DNA of 64,000 nt from Nocardioides marmoribigeumensis (GTDB lineage Bacteria > Actinomycetota > Actinomycetes > Propionibacteriales > Nocardioidaceae): the NCBI RefSeq assembly GCF_031458325.1, contig NZ_JAVDYG010000001.1, forward strand, positions 2,232,001 to 2,296,000. The letters are read 5' to 3'. The translations under genes and the position numbers were made by a program. The notes under the pieces were generated by a model. That model was not told the origin of the DNA. It worked only from the letters and a program-made list of their open reading frames with translations, and ran no database searches. Shown piece after piece: positions 34,269-43,493 of the stretch. Each line of letters opens with the position of its first letter. The first letter of the stretch is position 1.

Positions 34269-34667
34269 TCAGGCCGCGAGGCGCAGGTCGGCGTCGGCCG
34301 CGACCGCGAGTGAGGTGAGCAGTGCCTGCTCCTTGCGCATCGCGGAGGCGATCGCCGGGTGGTCGGCGTGGGCCTCGAGGACCTTGCGCAGCCCGCCGTG
34401 ACGCTGGCAGACGGTGGTGAAGGCGTGGGTGACGTCGGCCTGGAGGTCGCCGTCACCGGCCTCGATCGCGACGTAGACGGCACCGGCGAGGGCGTTGCGC
34501 CAGGTCTGCTGCAGGTGACGGAGGATGTCGGCCTCGTCGGAGAAGAACTCCCAGACGGCGGGGGTCGAGCGCCACGGGGCGGCGTAGTGGCCGCTGCGCT
34601 GGGCGGCGTCGATCATCTGGCTGACTGCGACCTGCTGACGCCGACGCGTCGCTCCCGAACGCCACAT
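34269..34667 (-). CDS. Conserved-type hypothetical protein, helical, 132 residues
   Basis: The protein has 132 residues and is predicted almost wholly helical. It has His/Gln-rich helices such as DEADILRHLQQTWRNALAGA and DVTHAFTTVCQRHGGLRKVL and no membrane segment. The ATG is preceded by AGGGGT as ribosome-binding site. I do not recognise the family. Upstream lies a ~235-base gap holding the terminator of the Fe-S protein gene. Confidence 0.65.
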   Translation of the reverse strand: MWRSGATRRRQQVAVSQMIDAAQRSGHYAAPWRSTPAVWEFFSDEADILRHLQQTWRNALAGAVYVAIEAGDGDLQADVTHAFTTVCQRHGGLRKVLEAHADHPAIASAMRKEQALLTSLAVAADADLRLAA

Positions 34668-34854
34668 GGCACACCCCTAGCTGCCGGCGGGCCACCCCTG
34701 GCCCGGATCTTCTCTGACCTGATGAGTTCGCTCTCGTCCGTGCTGATACCCAGTGCTCCGACGGTAGCCAAGAGTCCCAGGCTCTTGGTCCCGAACCGGA
34801 TTTTTCTGTCCAGGTGATCAGCACTCTTCCCGGGCTGGACCAGCCCAAAACGAC

Positions 34855-34895
34855 CCGCGGCGCGGGCGAAGGTAAAACCTTCGACCGCGCCGCGG
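34855..34895 (-). terminator. Strong terminator hairpin after the Fe-S oxidoreductase gene
   Basis: An 11-bp outer stem (CCGCGGCGCGG), one G-A mismatch and a 7-bp inner stem (CGAAGGT/ACCTTCG) close on an AAA loop. The structure starts eight bases after the stop codon, and on the minus strand a GTTTTGGG tract follows. Confidence 0.75.
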
Positions 34896-34902
34896 AGGGT
34901 GC

Positions 34903-37680
34903 TCAGAGGGAGCCGGAGAAGTCGATGTCCGGCGGGGGCTCGGAGGACGAGGCGGGCTTCTTCTCCTCGACCTTCTCCTCCTCGGTGGTCGGCTTGGCCT
35001 CCGGCTCGGCCTTCTCCGCCGCGGCCGGCTCGGGCTCCGGCTCGGGCTCGGGCTCGGGGGCCTTCTCCTCGACCGCAGCGGGCTTCTCCTCCGCCTTGGG
35101 CGCGTCCGCGATCGAGGGAGAGGTGGTCTTCTCCACGGGCTCGGACGTGCCGGAGTCGGAGTTGAGCGCCCCCTCGAGCTCGGCCTTGATCTCGGCGAGC
35201 AGTTCGTCCTTGAGCTCGGCCTTGAGCTTGGCCTTGAACTCGCTGATGTCCACGTCGTCCCCTTCCAGGATCGTCTCGACGTCCAACCCGGCCCACGCGG
35301 GCAGGGAAGCGCTCGCGGCACTCGCCGCAGAGGCAGTCTCTCCGGAGTCCGCCACCTCAACCTCGGGCTCGCCCAGCGGGCCCGTGGGGTCGGTCACCTC
35401 CGGTGCGTCGCCCTTCCGGTCGGGCGCCTGCTCCGGGTCGTCGGTGCCGTCGTGGGCGGCAGTGGCGGGGTAGCGCTCGTCGTCACCCTCGCCCGGCTCG
35501 GCGGTCGCCTCCGCCGGGGTCTCGCCCCGCTTGACCGCCGCGAGCAGCATCTGGGCGACGTCGAGGACCTCGACCTCCTCGCGTGCCTCCTCCTTGGACT
35601 GCATGTTGGTCAGCCCGTCGGAGAGCATCACGCGGCAGAAGGGGCAGCCGACCGCGATCTGGTCGGCGCCGGTCTCGACGGCCTCGCGGGTGCGGTTCTC
35701 GTTGATCCGCTCGCCGATGCGCTCCTCCATCCACATGCGGGCGCCACCGGCGCCGCAGCAGAAGGACCGCTCGCCGCTGCGCTCCATCTCGGTGAACTCG
35801 GTCGAGGGGATGACCTCGAGCAGCTCGCGCGGAGGCGTGTAGACCTGGTTGTGGCGGCCGAGGTAGCAGGGGTCGTGGTAGGTCACCTTCTGCTTCGGAC
35901 CCGCGTGGTCGGCGACCGGCGTCAGGCGGCCCTCGCGCACGAGCCGGTTGAGCAGCTGGGTGTGGTGCACGACCTCGAGCTCGATGCCGAGCTCCTTGTA
36001 CTCGTTCTTGAGCGTGTTGAAGCAGTGCGGGCAGGTGGAGACGACCTTCTTGGCCTTGGCCTCGGTCAGCACCTCGACGTTCTGCGTGGCGAGCTGCTGG
36101 AAGAGGAACTCGTTGCCGGCGCGGCGCGCGGAGTCGCCGGTGCAGGTCTCGCCCTTGCCGAGGACGGCGAACGACACGTCGGCCAGGTCGAGCAGCTCGG
36201 CGACCGCGCGGACGGTCTTCTTGGCCCGGTCCTCGTAGGCGCCGGCGCAGCCGATCCAGAACAGCCAGTCGACCTCGTCGAGGTCCTCGACGTCCTCGCC
36301 CACGACCTTGACGTCCATGCCCTGCGCCCAGTCGAGGCGCATGTTGGGCGACATGTTCCACGGGTTGCCCTTGGACTCCAGGCCCTTGAACAGGCCGTTG
36401 AGCTCGCTCGGGAACGACGACTCGATGAGCACCTGGTAGCGCCGCATGTCGACGATGTGGTCGACGTGCTCGATGTCGACCGGGCACTGGTTGACGCAGG
36501 CGCCGCAGGTCACGCAGGACCACAGCACGTCGGTGTCGATGACGGCGCCGCCGGTCGGGTGCCAGGCCTCGCCCTCGGTCTCGCCGACCAGCGGACGCTC
36601 GACCTCGGCCATCACCTGCGGCTCGAGGCCGGTGCGGCCCTCCTCGTCGGCGAGGAGGTAGGGGGCCTTGGCGAACGCGTGGTCGCGCAGGCCCATGATC
36701 AGCATCTTGGGCGAGAGCGGCTTCTCGGTGTTCCACGCCGGGCACTGGGACTGGCAGCGACCGCACTCCGTGCAGGAGGCCATGTCGAGCAGGCCCTTCC
36801 ACGTGAAGTCCTCGATCGCGCCGATGCCGAGCTTGGTGTCCTCGTCCATGTCCTCGACGTCGTCGAGGGTCAGCGCCTTGCCGTCGGACATCAGCGGCTT
36901 GAGCGCGCCGAGGGCGAGGGGGCCGTCGGGCCGCTTGAACATGACGTTGAGCGGCGCGATGAAGATGTGGAGGTGCTTGGAGTTGAGCACGATGATGAGG
37001 AACACCAGCATGACGCCGATGTGCAGCAGCAGGCCGATGCCCTCGAGCACCTCGACGGCGTGCGAGTCGGTGGGGCCGCCGAGCGCCTTGCCCACGGCGT
37101 ACGACGCGAACGCCCACTTGCCGTAGTTCAGGTTGCCCAGCGCCGAGGATGCGCCGCGGAACAGGAACATCGTCCAGATGACGTTGAAGATCATGAAGAG
37201 GACGAGCCACGCGCCGCCGGTGTGGGAGCCCTTGAACCGGGACTTGCGGCCCAGCCTGGCCGGTGCCTCCTTGACCCGGATGACGGTGAAGATCGCCAGG
37301 CCCACCAGGCACAGCACGCCGATGAGGTCCTGCAGGAAGCCGAGCGGGCCCCAGGCGTTGAAGACCAGGAAGCCGGCCGACGGGTCCTGGAGCAGCAGGG
37401 CCATGTAGGCCTCGAGGTAGACGCTGGCCAGGATGAGGAAGGCGTACATCACGAAGGCGTGCGCGGCCCCCGGGATGCTCCACTTGAGCAGCCGTCGCTG
37501 CCCGAGCACCTCGGTGAGCTGGCTGCCGATCGCCTTGCCCGTGCGCTTGGTGACGTTCTCCAGGCGATCGGGAGCCGGCTGGCCGCTGCTGATCAGCCGG
37601 TAGAGGAACACCACGCGTCGCGCTGCCAGCGGCAGCGCCACGGCGTTGAGCAGGAGGCCAAGCACGAGAACCCAGGTCAC
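34903..37680 (-). CDS. Membrane Fe-S oxidoreductase, HdrCD-like (Rv0338c type)
   Basis: The protein has 925 residues. The first ~265 contain five to six membrane helices of the nitrate-reductase-gamma/HdrE kind, then two 4Fe-4S motifs (CTECGRCQSQCPAW and CVTCGACVNQCP), then two CCG-type domains (GCAGAYEDRAKKTVRAVAEL; CCGAGGARMWMEERIG). This is the architecture of heterodisulfide-reductase-like proteins and of the essential mycobacterial Rv0338c. It probably passes electrons between a dehydrogenase and menaquinone. The last ~190 residues are an unusual low-complexity tail with KAELKDELLAEIKAELEG and an EPEPEPEPEP run. A GTG start is used. Confidence 0.92.
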   Translation of the reverse strand: MTWVLVLGLLLNAVALPLAARRVVFLYRLISSGQPAPDRLENVTKRTGKAIGSQLTEVLGQRRLLKWSIPGAAHAFVMYAFLILASVYLEAYMALLLQDPSAGFLVFNAWGPLGFLQDLIGVLCLVGLAIFTVIRVKEAPARLGRKSRFKGSHTGGAWLVLFMIFNVIWTMFLFRGASSALGNLNYGKWAFASYAVGKALGGPTDSHAVEVLEGIGLLLHIGVMLVFLIIVLNSKHLHIFIAPLNVMFKRPDGPLALGALKPLMSDGKALTLDDVEDMDEDTKLGIGAIEDFTWKGLLDMASCTECGRCQSQCPAWNTEKPLSPKMLIMGLRDHAFAKAPYLLADEEGRTGLEPQVMAEVERPLVGETEGEAWHPTGGAVIDTDVLWSCVTCGACVNQCPVDIEHVDHIVDMRRYQVLIESSFPSELNGLFKGLESKGNPWNMSPNMRLDWAQGMDVKVVGEDVEDLDEVDWLFWIGCAGAYEDRAKKTVRAVAELLDLADVSFAVLGKGETCTGDSARRAGNEFLFQQLATQNVEVLTEAKAKKVVSTCPHCFNTLKNEYKELGIELEVVHHTQLLNRLVREGRLTPVADHAGPKQKVTYHDPCYLGRHNQVYTPPRELLEVIPSTEFTEMERSGERSFCCGAGGARMWMEERIGERINENRTREAVETGADQIAVGCPFCRVMLSDGLTNMQSKEEAREEVEVLDVAQMLLAAVKRGETPAEATAEPGEGDDERYPATAAHDGTDDPEQAPDRKGDAPEVTDPTGPLGEPEVEVADSGETASAASAASASLPAWAGLDVETILEGDDVDISEFKAKLKAELKDELLAEIKAELEGALNSDSGTSEPVEKTTSPSIADAPKAEEKPAAVEEKAPEPEPEPEPEPAAAEKAEPEAKPTTEEEKVEEKKPASSSEPPPDIDFSGSL

Positions 37681-37814
37681 GCCACCACTCCTCGTCGGAT
37701 GTGCATGCAGTTGCCCGGCCGGGGGGCCCGGGCGTGGGAGAGCCTAGTGCCCCGGTTTGCCGGAGTCCGGAAGATGTGACGGATGCTACGCGTGGGTAAC
37801 TTCCGGACCGGAGG

Positions 37815-39050
37815 TCAGCCGCACGAGACCGCGGCGGGGTCGACGCCGAGGTCGCGCACCGCGGCAGGGTCGGCGTCGGCGCCGCAGTCGAGGCGACCGT
37901 CGCGCCGCGAGTCCTTGGCCCGCAGCGTGTCGGAGCCGGCCTGGCCGAAGAGCCGGTCGACCCCGGTGCCCCCGGTGAGGACGTCGTCGCCGGCCCCGCC
38001 GCAGACCACGTCGTCGCCGGCGAGGCCGTTGATCGTGTCGGGGCCGCCGGCCCCGACGATGACGTCGTTGCCGGTGCTGCCCTTGACGGTCTCGCCGGCC
38101 GGGGTGCCGACGATCGTGGCCCACCGACCGTCGCACTGCACCGGCCTGGGGGCGACCCTGGCCTGCTGCAGACCCACGTCCTGCGACGCCGCGACCACGG
38201 TGCGCCCGGCATCCCCGCCGAGCGAGGTCCGCAGGACCTCGCTCCCGACGCCGCTGCGGTACCTCGTGACGAGCAGGTGCCCGTCGGGGGTGAAGACCAG
38301 GTCGTCGACCTGCCCGGTGACGGTGGCGGCCGGCCGCTCGTGGGTCCCGTCGGCGTCCATCGCGTACGGCGCGGCAGCCCCGTCGACGGTGGTCAGCCAC
38401 ACGATGGTGCGGCCGTCGGGCGACCAGCCGGGCCGGAAGTCGGTCCCGGCGCGCGCGGTGAGCACCCGGCGGCCGGTGCCGTCGGGTGCGGCGGTCATCA
38501 CCTCGCGGTCGCCGGTCGTGGGGGAGATGCCGGTGAAGAGGATGCGGGTCCCGTCGGGGCTCCAGCTCGCGTTGGCCGGCTCGAGTGAGGCAGCCACCTC
38601 CCAGGCGAAGACCGGCCGCAGGTTCGAGCCCGACCGGCCGGCGGTCCACAGGTTGACCACCGACCCCGCGCCCGCCACCAGCAGGAGCCGCCGGCCGTCA
38701 GGGGTGTACGCCGCCCTGGACACGCTCAGTCCGGGGGTGGGGACCGCCGACTGACCGGACCCGTCGGGTGCCATGCGCCAGAGGTCCCCCGGGCCACGGC
38801 GGACGAGGACCTCGCGGCCGTCGGGCGAGACCGCGAACGGGACGGCGCCGTCGGCCGCGGTCGTCAGCTGCTCGGCTGAGCCGGGGTCGCCGGCGCGCTG
38901 GCGCCAGACCTGGGAGTCCGCGCCGGCGGTGCGGCCGACGTACACCCAGCCGTCCACGCCCCGCGTCTGCGAGGACGCGGGGGCGGGCAGCTGCCCCAGC
39001 GGGGCGATCAGGGCCGAGGCGGCGACCAGCCGGACGAGATGGGTGCGCAC
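37815..39050 (-). CDS. Secreted TolB-like propeller with RTX calcium repeats
   Basis: The protein has 411 residues. A signal peptide (VRLVAASALIAPLGQLPAPA) is followed by a TolB/WD40-like propeller with repeated SPDGxxxL motifs (AVSPDGREVLVRRGPGDLW, SWSPDGTRILFTG, GWSPDGRTIVWLT, FTPDGHLLV). The C-terminal ~90 residues hold RTX nonapeptides (GSTGNDVIVGAGGPDTI, GLAGDDVVCGGAGDDVL, GQAGSDTL) that bind calcium. The GTG was chosen because GGGAGG lies six bases upstream; a longer start 15 codons earlier lacks a site and would break the signal peptide. Function beyond calcium-dependent folding is unknown. Confidence 0.87.
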   Translation of the reverse strand: MRTHLVRLVAASALIAPLGQLPAPASSQTRGVDGWVYVGRTAGADSQVWRQRAGDPGSAEQLTTAADGAVPFAVSPDGREVLVRRGPGDLWRMAPDGSGQSAVPTPGLSVSRAAYTPDGRRLLLVAGAGSVVNLWTAGRSGSNLRPVFAWEVAASLEPANASWSPDGTRILFTGISPTTGDREVMTAAPDGTGRRVLTARAGTDFRPGWSPDGRTIVWLTTVDGAAAPYAMDADGTHERPAATVTGQVDDLVFTPDGHLLVTRYRSGVGSEVLRTSLGGDAGRTVVAASQDVGLQQARVAPRPVQCDGRWATIVGTPAGETVKGSTGNDVIVGAGGPDTINGLAGDDVVCGGAGDDVLTGGTGVDRLFGQAGSDTLRAKDSRRDGRLDCGADADPAAVRDLGVDPAAVSCG

Positions 39051-39132
39051 GTGTGACCTCCCGAGGTGAGCAGGCTGCTGGCAGCAGCGCACCACACCTG
39101 GACGGCTCGCACCATCCCGCGATCGGGCGGGG

Positions 39133-41841
39133 TCAGGTGACCTTCTGCAGGCGTCCCGCGTCGCTGAAGGTCAGCCGCAGCCGCGTCGTCGTCCCGTCGG
39201 ACCGCTTGGCGCAGTAGCCGAAGGTGTGGTCGAGGCGGGTGTGGGGCTGGCCCGCGGCGAGCAGGACCGAGGTGACCGAGGAGCCGAGCCGCAGCGAGCG
39301 GAACAGCCGGACCGGCTTGCGGACCGACGGCTGCCGGCAGGCGTCGTTGCTCACCCCGACCGCGCGCTCCCAGGTCTGCAGGTAGGCCTCTGCGCCACGA
39401 CCCATGTCGGCGGTGATCGCGGACCCGGCCTGCATCTTGAGGTCCTGCAGCCAGTCCGGGTAGAGGCCGTAGTGCGCCACGCCGTCGGTGTTGATGTCGT
39501 AGACGCGCTTGCCGCTGACCTGCTTGTCCACCGTCACGCCGCCGAAGCCGGTGAAGGGGTAGGTGACCTTGTCGGCGCCGGTCGGGTTGCGCGGGTCGCC
39601 CTGCGCGCCGAGGCCGTTGATGTCGGCGCCGTAGCCGACCCCGAAGAAGTAGCGCGGGTCGGTCCAGGTCTGCAGCCGCTTCCACTTGTCGACGAAGCCC
39701 TTGCTGTCGCCGGCGTAGGGCGCGACGAAGCCACCCAGCTTGAGGATGCGGGGGTAGGCGTCGGGGGTCGACCAGGAGTGGCTCGACAGGACGCCGGGGT
39801 AGCGCAGCTTCTCCATCACGTCGAGCGACTTCTTGCGGGCCTTGACGCTCATGTGGTCGGGGTCGAAGAGCATCCCGCGCTGCGCCATCTTGGTGATGAG
39901 GTGCTCGCCGAGGCTGCTCAGGCCGTAGGTGTTGCAATGGTGCGGCGGCGGGTAGACCGGCAGCGACAGCGGGAGCACGCCGGCCACCTTGGCTACCGCC
40001 CCGAAGAGGGCGTCCTGCTGCTCGGCCGGGAACTGCTCCGAGCCGGGGACCGAGCTCGGGTTCTCGATCTGGTCCTTGTCGTGCACCTCGTCGCCGAAGC
40101 CGGTCTGCTTGCCGTCGCAGTGCTCCATGCGCCAGGCCGACCCCGTCTCGAGGAAGTTGGCGCTGTTGACCAGGACGCCGGTCGTGCCCTCGTCACCGGT
40201 GATGCCGGAGAACGCGTTGTCGAACTTGTTGACCAGCTCCATCTGGCGCACGCCCCACTTGTGGACCGTGTCCAGCCATCCGTCGACCGAGCTGCTGTCG
40301 CAGCCGGGATCGGGCATCGGGTCACCGCCGGGGACCGGGTTGGGCTTGACCGAGCACTCGAAGGGGATCGACGTCTCGATGCCCATGACCACAGCGAGGC
40401 GCCCGGAGTTGATCACGCGGCGGGCCTGGAAGGGGTTGGTGACGATGCGGTACCACCCGCGGCCCGGGCCGCCGTACTGCGCGTCGACGTAGCGCTGCAG
40501 CGCGTACATGTCGTCCTTCTCGAAGGCGAGGGTCTTCATGTCGTCGCAGGTCGGGTTCTTGGTGAGGACCTTCTGGCTCTTGAGGGGGTAGAGCTGGCAG
40601 AGCTTGTTGTTCTCGACCAGCAGGTTGGTGAACACGCGCAGGCCGCCGCGCCAGGCCCGCTCCATCCAGCGGTAGTAGGTGCCTTCGTGGGTCAGCGAGT
40701 GGGGGGCCGGCCAGTCCTTGAAGGTCGGCCAGCCGACCGGGTCGTGGCCCGTGCCGGGGTTGCGACCCGAGAGGAAGTCCTCCACCACCGCGCCGTAGCC
40801 GTTGGTCTCCTCGTGGTCCGGGCAGTCCTTGAGCGCGACGGTGACGCCGTAGCGGTCCCACGGCTTGCCGCAGTGGAGGGCGCCCCCGAGGAACTCGAAG
40901 GCCATGCCGTGGGTGTGGGCGTCGGCGGTGCCGTAGGTCTGCTGGAACGACGTGACGCCCTTGTAGGGACCGCCGGTGATGTTGATGGCGACGTCGGGGA
41001 AGGAGGGGCAGCCCTTGACGCGGGTGAGCAGGAACCGGCTCGCCGCCCCCGCGTCGGCCGGGCTCAACGAGACCTTGCCGCTGCGCGCGGCGGTCAGCCA
41101 GCCGTCGCCGACCTTGAAGGTGAAGCGGCCGGAGGAGGTGCGACGCACGGTCCAGTCGCCGGTGGCGCCCGGGGTGGTGCCCCACGAGACCGCGGTGCCG
41201 GACCCGTCGAGGAAGTCACGCCTGGTGCCGTAGAGCATGTAGCTGCCGAGGTCGGTCGCGTGGTAGCGGACCGGCGTCGCGCCTGCGGACCCGGCGGTCG
41301 CCGCCACGCCGTCAGCGGTGCGTCGCAGCCACTTGCCGTTGCTGACCGCCTGGAAGGCGTAGCAGCCCCCGGCCATCTCGTAGCGGGTGCGCGGGTGGGT
41401 GTGGCGCGGAGCCCGCAGGCTGGTCGCGGTGACCGACGGGGTGGGCTCGGTGCGCATCTCGGCCGCGGCGGCACGCGCGCGCGCCGCCTGCGCGGGCGTC
41501 GTCGGGTCGGCGGCGTCCTTGCTGGTGGCCTCCTCCGAGCGGCTGATGGCGTTCTTGGTCGAGGAGTCGTTGTGGGTGTGGCCGCCGTCCTTGCCGGACT
41601 CGCGGCGCAGGAAGTCGGCGACCTTGCCGTACTTCTGCCGGTCGGCCCGGAGCTCGACCTGACGGGCGTAGGACGCGGCCTGCTTCTTGGCGACCGCGTC
41701 GTGGACCTTGGCGACCCGGGTCTCCGCCGGGGCCGCGGCGGACTCCGCAGGGGAGGAGGGCATCGTCAGGGCGGCGGCGACCACGCCGCCGACCCCCAGT
41801 GCGACTGTCGCGACGAGCTGCGCGTGCCGGTGCTGGACCAT
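39133..41841 (-). CDS. Large secreted amidohydrolase (M19 dipeptidase-like)
   Basis: The protein has 902 residues. A signal peptide (QLVATVALGVGGVVAAALTM) is followed by a helical, charged region, a beta-trefoil-like module around residues 170-290 (GGCYAFQAVSNGKWLRR, WTVRRTSSGRFTFKVGDGWL), and a TIM-barrel metal hydrolase domain. In the barrel DAHTHGMAFEFLGG supplies an HxH pair, and MLFDPDHMSVKARKKSLDVM and VLSSHSWSTPDAYPRI resemble the membrane-dipeptidase (M19) ligands. A GITGDEGTTG segment lies between. The enzyme probably cleaves an amide or peptide outside the cell; the substrate is unknown. The ATG follows a GGGGGTTT stretch and is supported by the signal peptide. Confidence 0.82.
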   Translation of the reverse strand: MVQHRHAQLVATVALGVGGVVAAALTMPSSPAESAAAPAETRVAKVHDAVAKKQAASYARQVELRADRQKYGKVADFLRRESGKDGGHTHNDSSTKNAISRSEEATSKDAADPTTPAQAARARAAAAEMRTEPTPSVTATSLRAPRHTHPRTRYEMAGGCYAFQAVSNGKWLRRTADGVAATAGSAGATPVRYHATDLGSYMLYGTRRDFLDGSGTAVSWGTTPGATGDWTVRRTSSGRFTFKVGDGWLTAARSGKVSLSPADAGAASRFLLTRVKGCPSFPDVAINITGGPYKGVTSFQQTYGTADAHTHGMAFEFLGGALHCGKPWDRYGVTVALKDCPDHEETNGYGAVVEDFLSGRNPGTGHDPVGWPTFKDWPAPHSLTHEGTYYRWMERAWRGGLRVFTNLLVENNKLCQLYPLKSQKVLTKNPTCDDMKTLAFEKDDMYALQRYVDAQYGGPGRGWYRIVTNPFQARRVINSGRLAVVMGIETSIPFECSVKPNPVPGGDPMPDPGCDSSSVDGWLDTVHKWGVRQMELVNKFDNAFSGITGDEGTTGVLVNSANFLETGSAWRMEHCDGKQTGFGDEVHDKDQIENPSSVPGSEQFPAEQQDALFGAVAKVAGVLPLSLPVYPPPHHCNTYGLSSLGEHLITKMAQRGMLFDPDHMSVKARKKSLDVMEKLRYPGVLSSHSWSTPDAYPRILKLGGFVAPYAGDSKGFVDKWKRLQTWTDPRYFFGVGYGADINGLGAQGDPRNPTGADKVTYPFTGFGGVTVDKQVSGKRVYDINTDGVAHYGLYPDWLQDLKMQAGSAITADMGRGAEAYLQTWERAVGVSNDACRQPSVRKPVRLFRSLRLGSSVTSVLLAAGQPHTRLDHTFGYCAKRSDGTTTRLRLTFSDAGRLQKVT

Positions 41842-42000
41842 CGGAAACCCCCGTGCGGTGGAGACAAGACGAACAAGTGTCACATTTGTCCGCGCGCGGG
41901 TCCAGGGTGGCGCAGGCCACAAGGGCACGCTCGCGTCCCCTCGGAGTATTCGCGTGCGCGCCGACAGCGGCAGCGCTTTGCCCGAAGTGCTCGGGCCCGA

Positions 42001-43353
42001 TCAGCCCTGCAGGGCCGTCACCCGTCCCGCCCCGTCGACGGTGGCGGTGACCTCGCGACCGACCAGCTCCGACAGGAGCGCGGGGTCGAGCCCGGTCACG
42101 TCGACCGCCGTGCCGCCGAGGGTCCAGCCCGTCCCGGTCTGCTCCAGGACGCCGACCGGTCCCGCGTCGCTGGACCCGGCGGGGTCGGTGCCCGGGGTCC
42201 CGCTGGGGGTGCCCGTCGGCTCCGTCGGCTCGGTCGGGGTGTCCGTCGGGGTCTCGGTCGGCGTCTCCGTCGGCGTCTCCGTCGGCGTCTCCGTCGGCGT
42301 CTCCGTCGGCGTCTCGGTCGGGGTCGGGGTGCCGGTCGGCTGCTCGGTCGGCTCCTGGGTCGGCTCCTGGGTCGGGCCCGTGGTGGGCCCGGCGACCGGG
42401 CCCTGCACGACCTCGGCCGGAGCGGTCGCCACCGGCCGGACGGGTGAGAGCGTCGCGACCGTGCGGGTGCCGTGGCGCGGGGGCTGCGTGGTCTTGCGTG
42501 CCTCGAGCCGCGCCTGGGCCAGGTGGTGGGTGACGGCGGTGACGGCCTCGGCCTGCGGGGTCACCGGGGCGGCCTGCCCGGCCGCCCACACGGCGTCGTA
42601 CGGCGCGGTGGTGTAGGCCCGCGCGAGCCGTCTGACGGTCGCGGCGAAACCGGGCGTGCTGTCCCAGGCGGCCAGGGTCCGGTCGACCCGTGAGGCGGGG
42701 GTGCCGCTGTCGACGGCGGCGCAGAGGTAGACCCCCGCCGCCAGTGCGGCGTCGTCCAGGTCGCGCGGGTCGCGCACGCCGTCGCCGTCGGCGTCGACGC
42801 CGGCCGCGGTCCAGGTCGCCGGCAGCATGCGCATCGGGCCGACGGGCCGGTCGGCGCGGGCGTCGTGGTCGATCCGGCCGCCGTCGGTGTCGGGCGCGGC
42901 AGGACCCGACGCGCGCCCGGCGGTGAGCCGGCCGTGGTCGGAGACGACGCGGCCCAGCCCGGCCAGCAACGGGGCGGTGACGCCGCAGGTCGGGGCCACC
43001 GTGTGGACGGTGCGGGCGGCGAGGAGGTAGGCCGAGGCCGCCTCGGCGGGCAGCTCGCCCGCGGAGCGACGCAGCCAGGCCGGCGCCGAGCCACCGCGCG
43101 GACCGACGACGACGTCGACGACCTGGGGCCTCCGCTGGAGCACGACGGCGGTCTCCTCGATCCCTGCCCCCTGGGCCACCGTGCGGGCCGCGGTCCGAGG
43201 CGCGCGGGTGTCCGTGGCAGGAGAGCCCTCGCCGGCGCTGGCGGCGTGCGCGCCGACGGTCGCGGCGGTCAGCGCCAGCGCCGAGGCGAGCGCGAGCCGC
43301 GCGCGTCGGGGAGATGCGTCGCGACCCGGGCGCGGCGCAGCGGGGGAGGTCAT
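42001..43353 (-). CDS. Lytic-transglycosylase-like exported protein lacking the catalytic Glu
   Basis: The protein has 450 residues with a signal peptide (LALASALALTAATVGAHAAS). A transglycosylase-like domain spans about 105-265: CGVTAPLLAGLGRVVSDHGR, VGPMRMLPATWTAAGVDADG and DAALAAGVYLCAA align with actinobacterial MltB/SLT-type enzymes. In those the first motif reads GRVESDHGR; here the glutamate is Val137, so it is probably not catalytic. A Thr/Pro/Glu repeat region (TPTETPTE) and a small C-terminal domain with LLSELVGREVTATVDG follow. It may bind peptidoglycan as a structural or regulatory protein. TACCGT lies six bases before the ATG, suggesting a leaderless message. Confidence 0.85.
   Translation of the reverse strand: MTSPAAPRPGRDASPRRARLALASALALTAATVGAHAASAGEGSPATDTRAPRTAARTVAQGAGIEETAVVLQRRPQVVDVVVGPRGGSAPAWLRRSAGELPAEAASAYLLAARTVHTVAPTCGVTAPLLAGLGRVVSDHGRLTAGRASGPAAPDTDGGRIDHDARADRPVGPMRMLPATWTAAGVDADGDGVRDPRDLDDAALAAGVYLCAAVDSGTPASRVDRTLAAWDSTPGFAATVRRLARAYTTAPYDAVWAAGQAAPVTPQAEAVTAVTHHLAQARLEARKTTQPPRHGTRTVATLSPVRPVATAPAEVVQGPVAGPTTGPTQEPTQEPTEQPTGTPTPTETPTETPTETPTETPTETPTETPTDTPTEPTEPTGTPSGTPGTDPAGSSDAGPVGVLEQTGTGWTLGGTAVDVTGLDPALLSELVGREVTATVDGAGRVTALQG
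42245..42316 (-). repeat. Six 12-bp coding repeats (TPTE units)
   Basis: GTCGGCGTCTCC (plus strand) and close variants recur six times in a row, encoding a Thr-Pro-Thr-Glu linker in the transglycosylase-like protein. Four central units are identical and could slip in copy number without changing frame. Confidence 0.85.
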
Positions 43354-43359
43354 GCTCGG

Positions 43360-43365
43360 ACGGTA
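43360..43365 (-). promoter_or_regulatory. Leaderless -10 element (TACCGT)
   Basis: TACCGT lies six bases before the ATG of the transglycosylase-like gene on the minus strand. Confidence 0.45.
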
Positions 43366-43493
43366 AAGGAGCCGATCGGTCCGCACCAGGGGGACAGGAC
43401 TCCCCCTGGGCGGGCCCTCTGGCCCTATCTGCCCTCCGCTCGGCGGGGACTGCGACGGGGTTGCCCGGGTGGCCGCCCGAGCCCCTCCGGCGG

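Noticed and set aside
39226-42447. Plus-strand frame of over 1000 codons across the M19-like hydrolase and transglycosylase-like genes
   Set aside because: It is a shadow frame typical of high-GC DNA; both minus-strand genes have signal peptides and recognisable domains.
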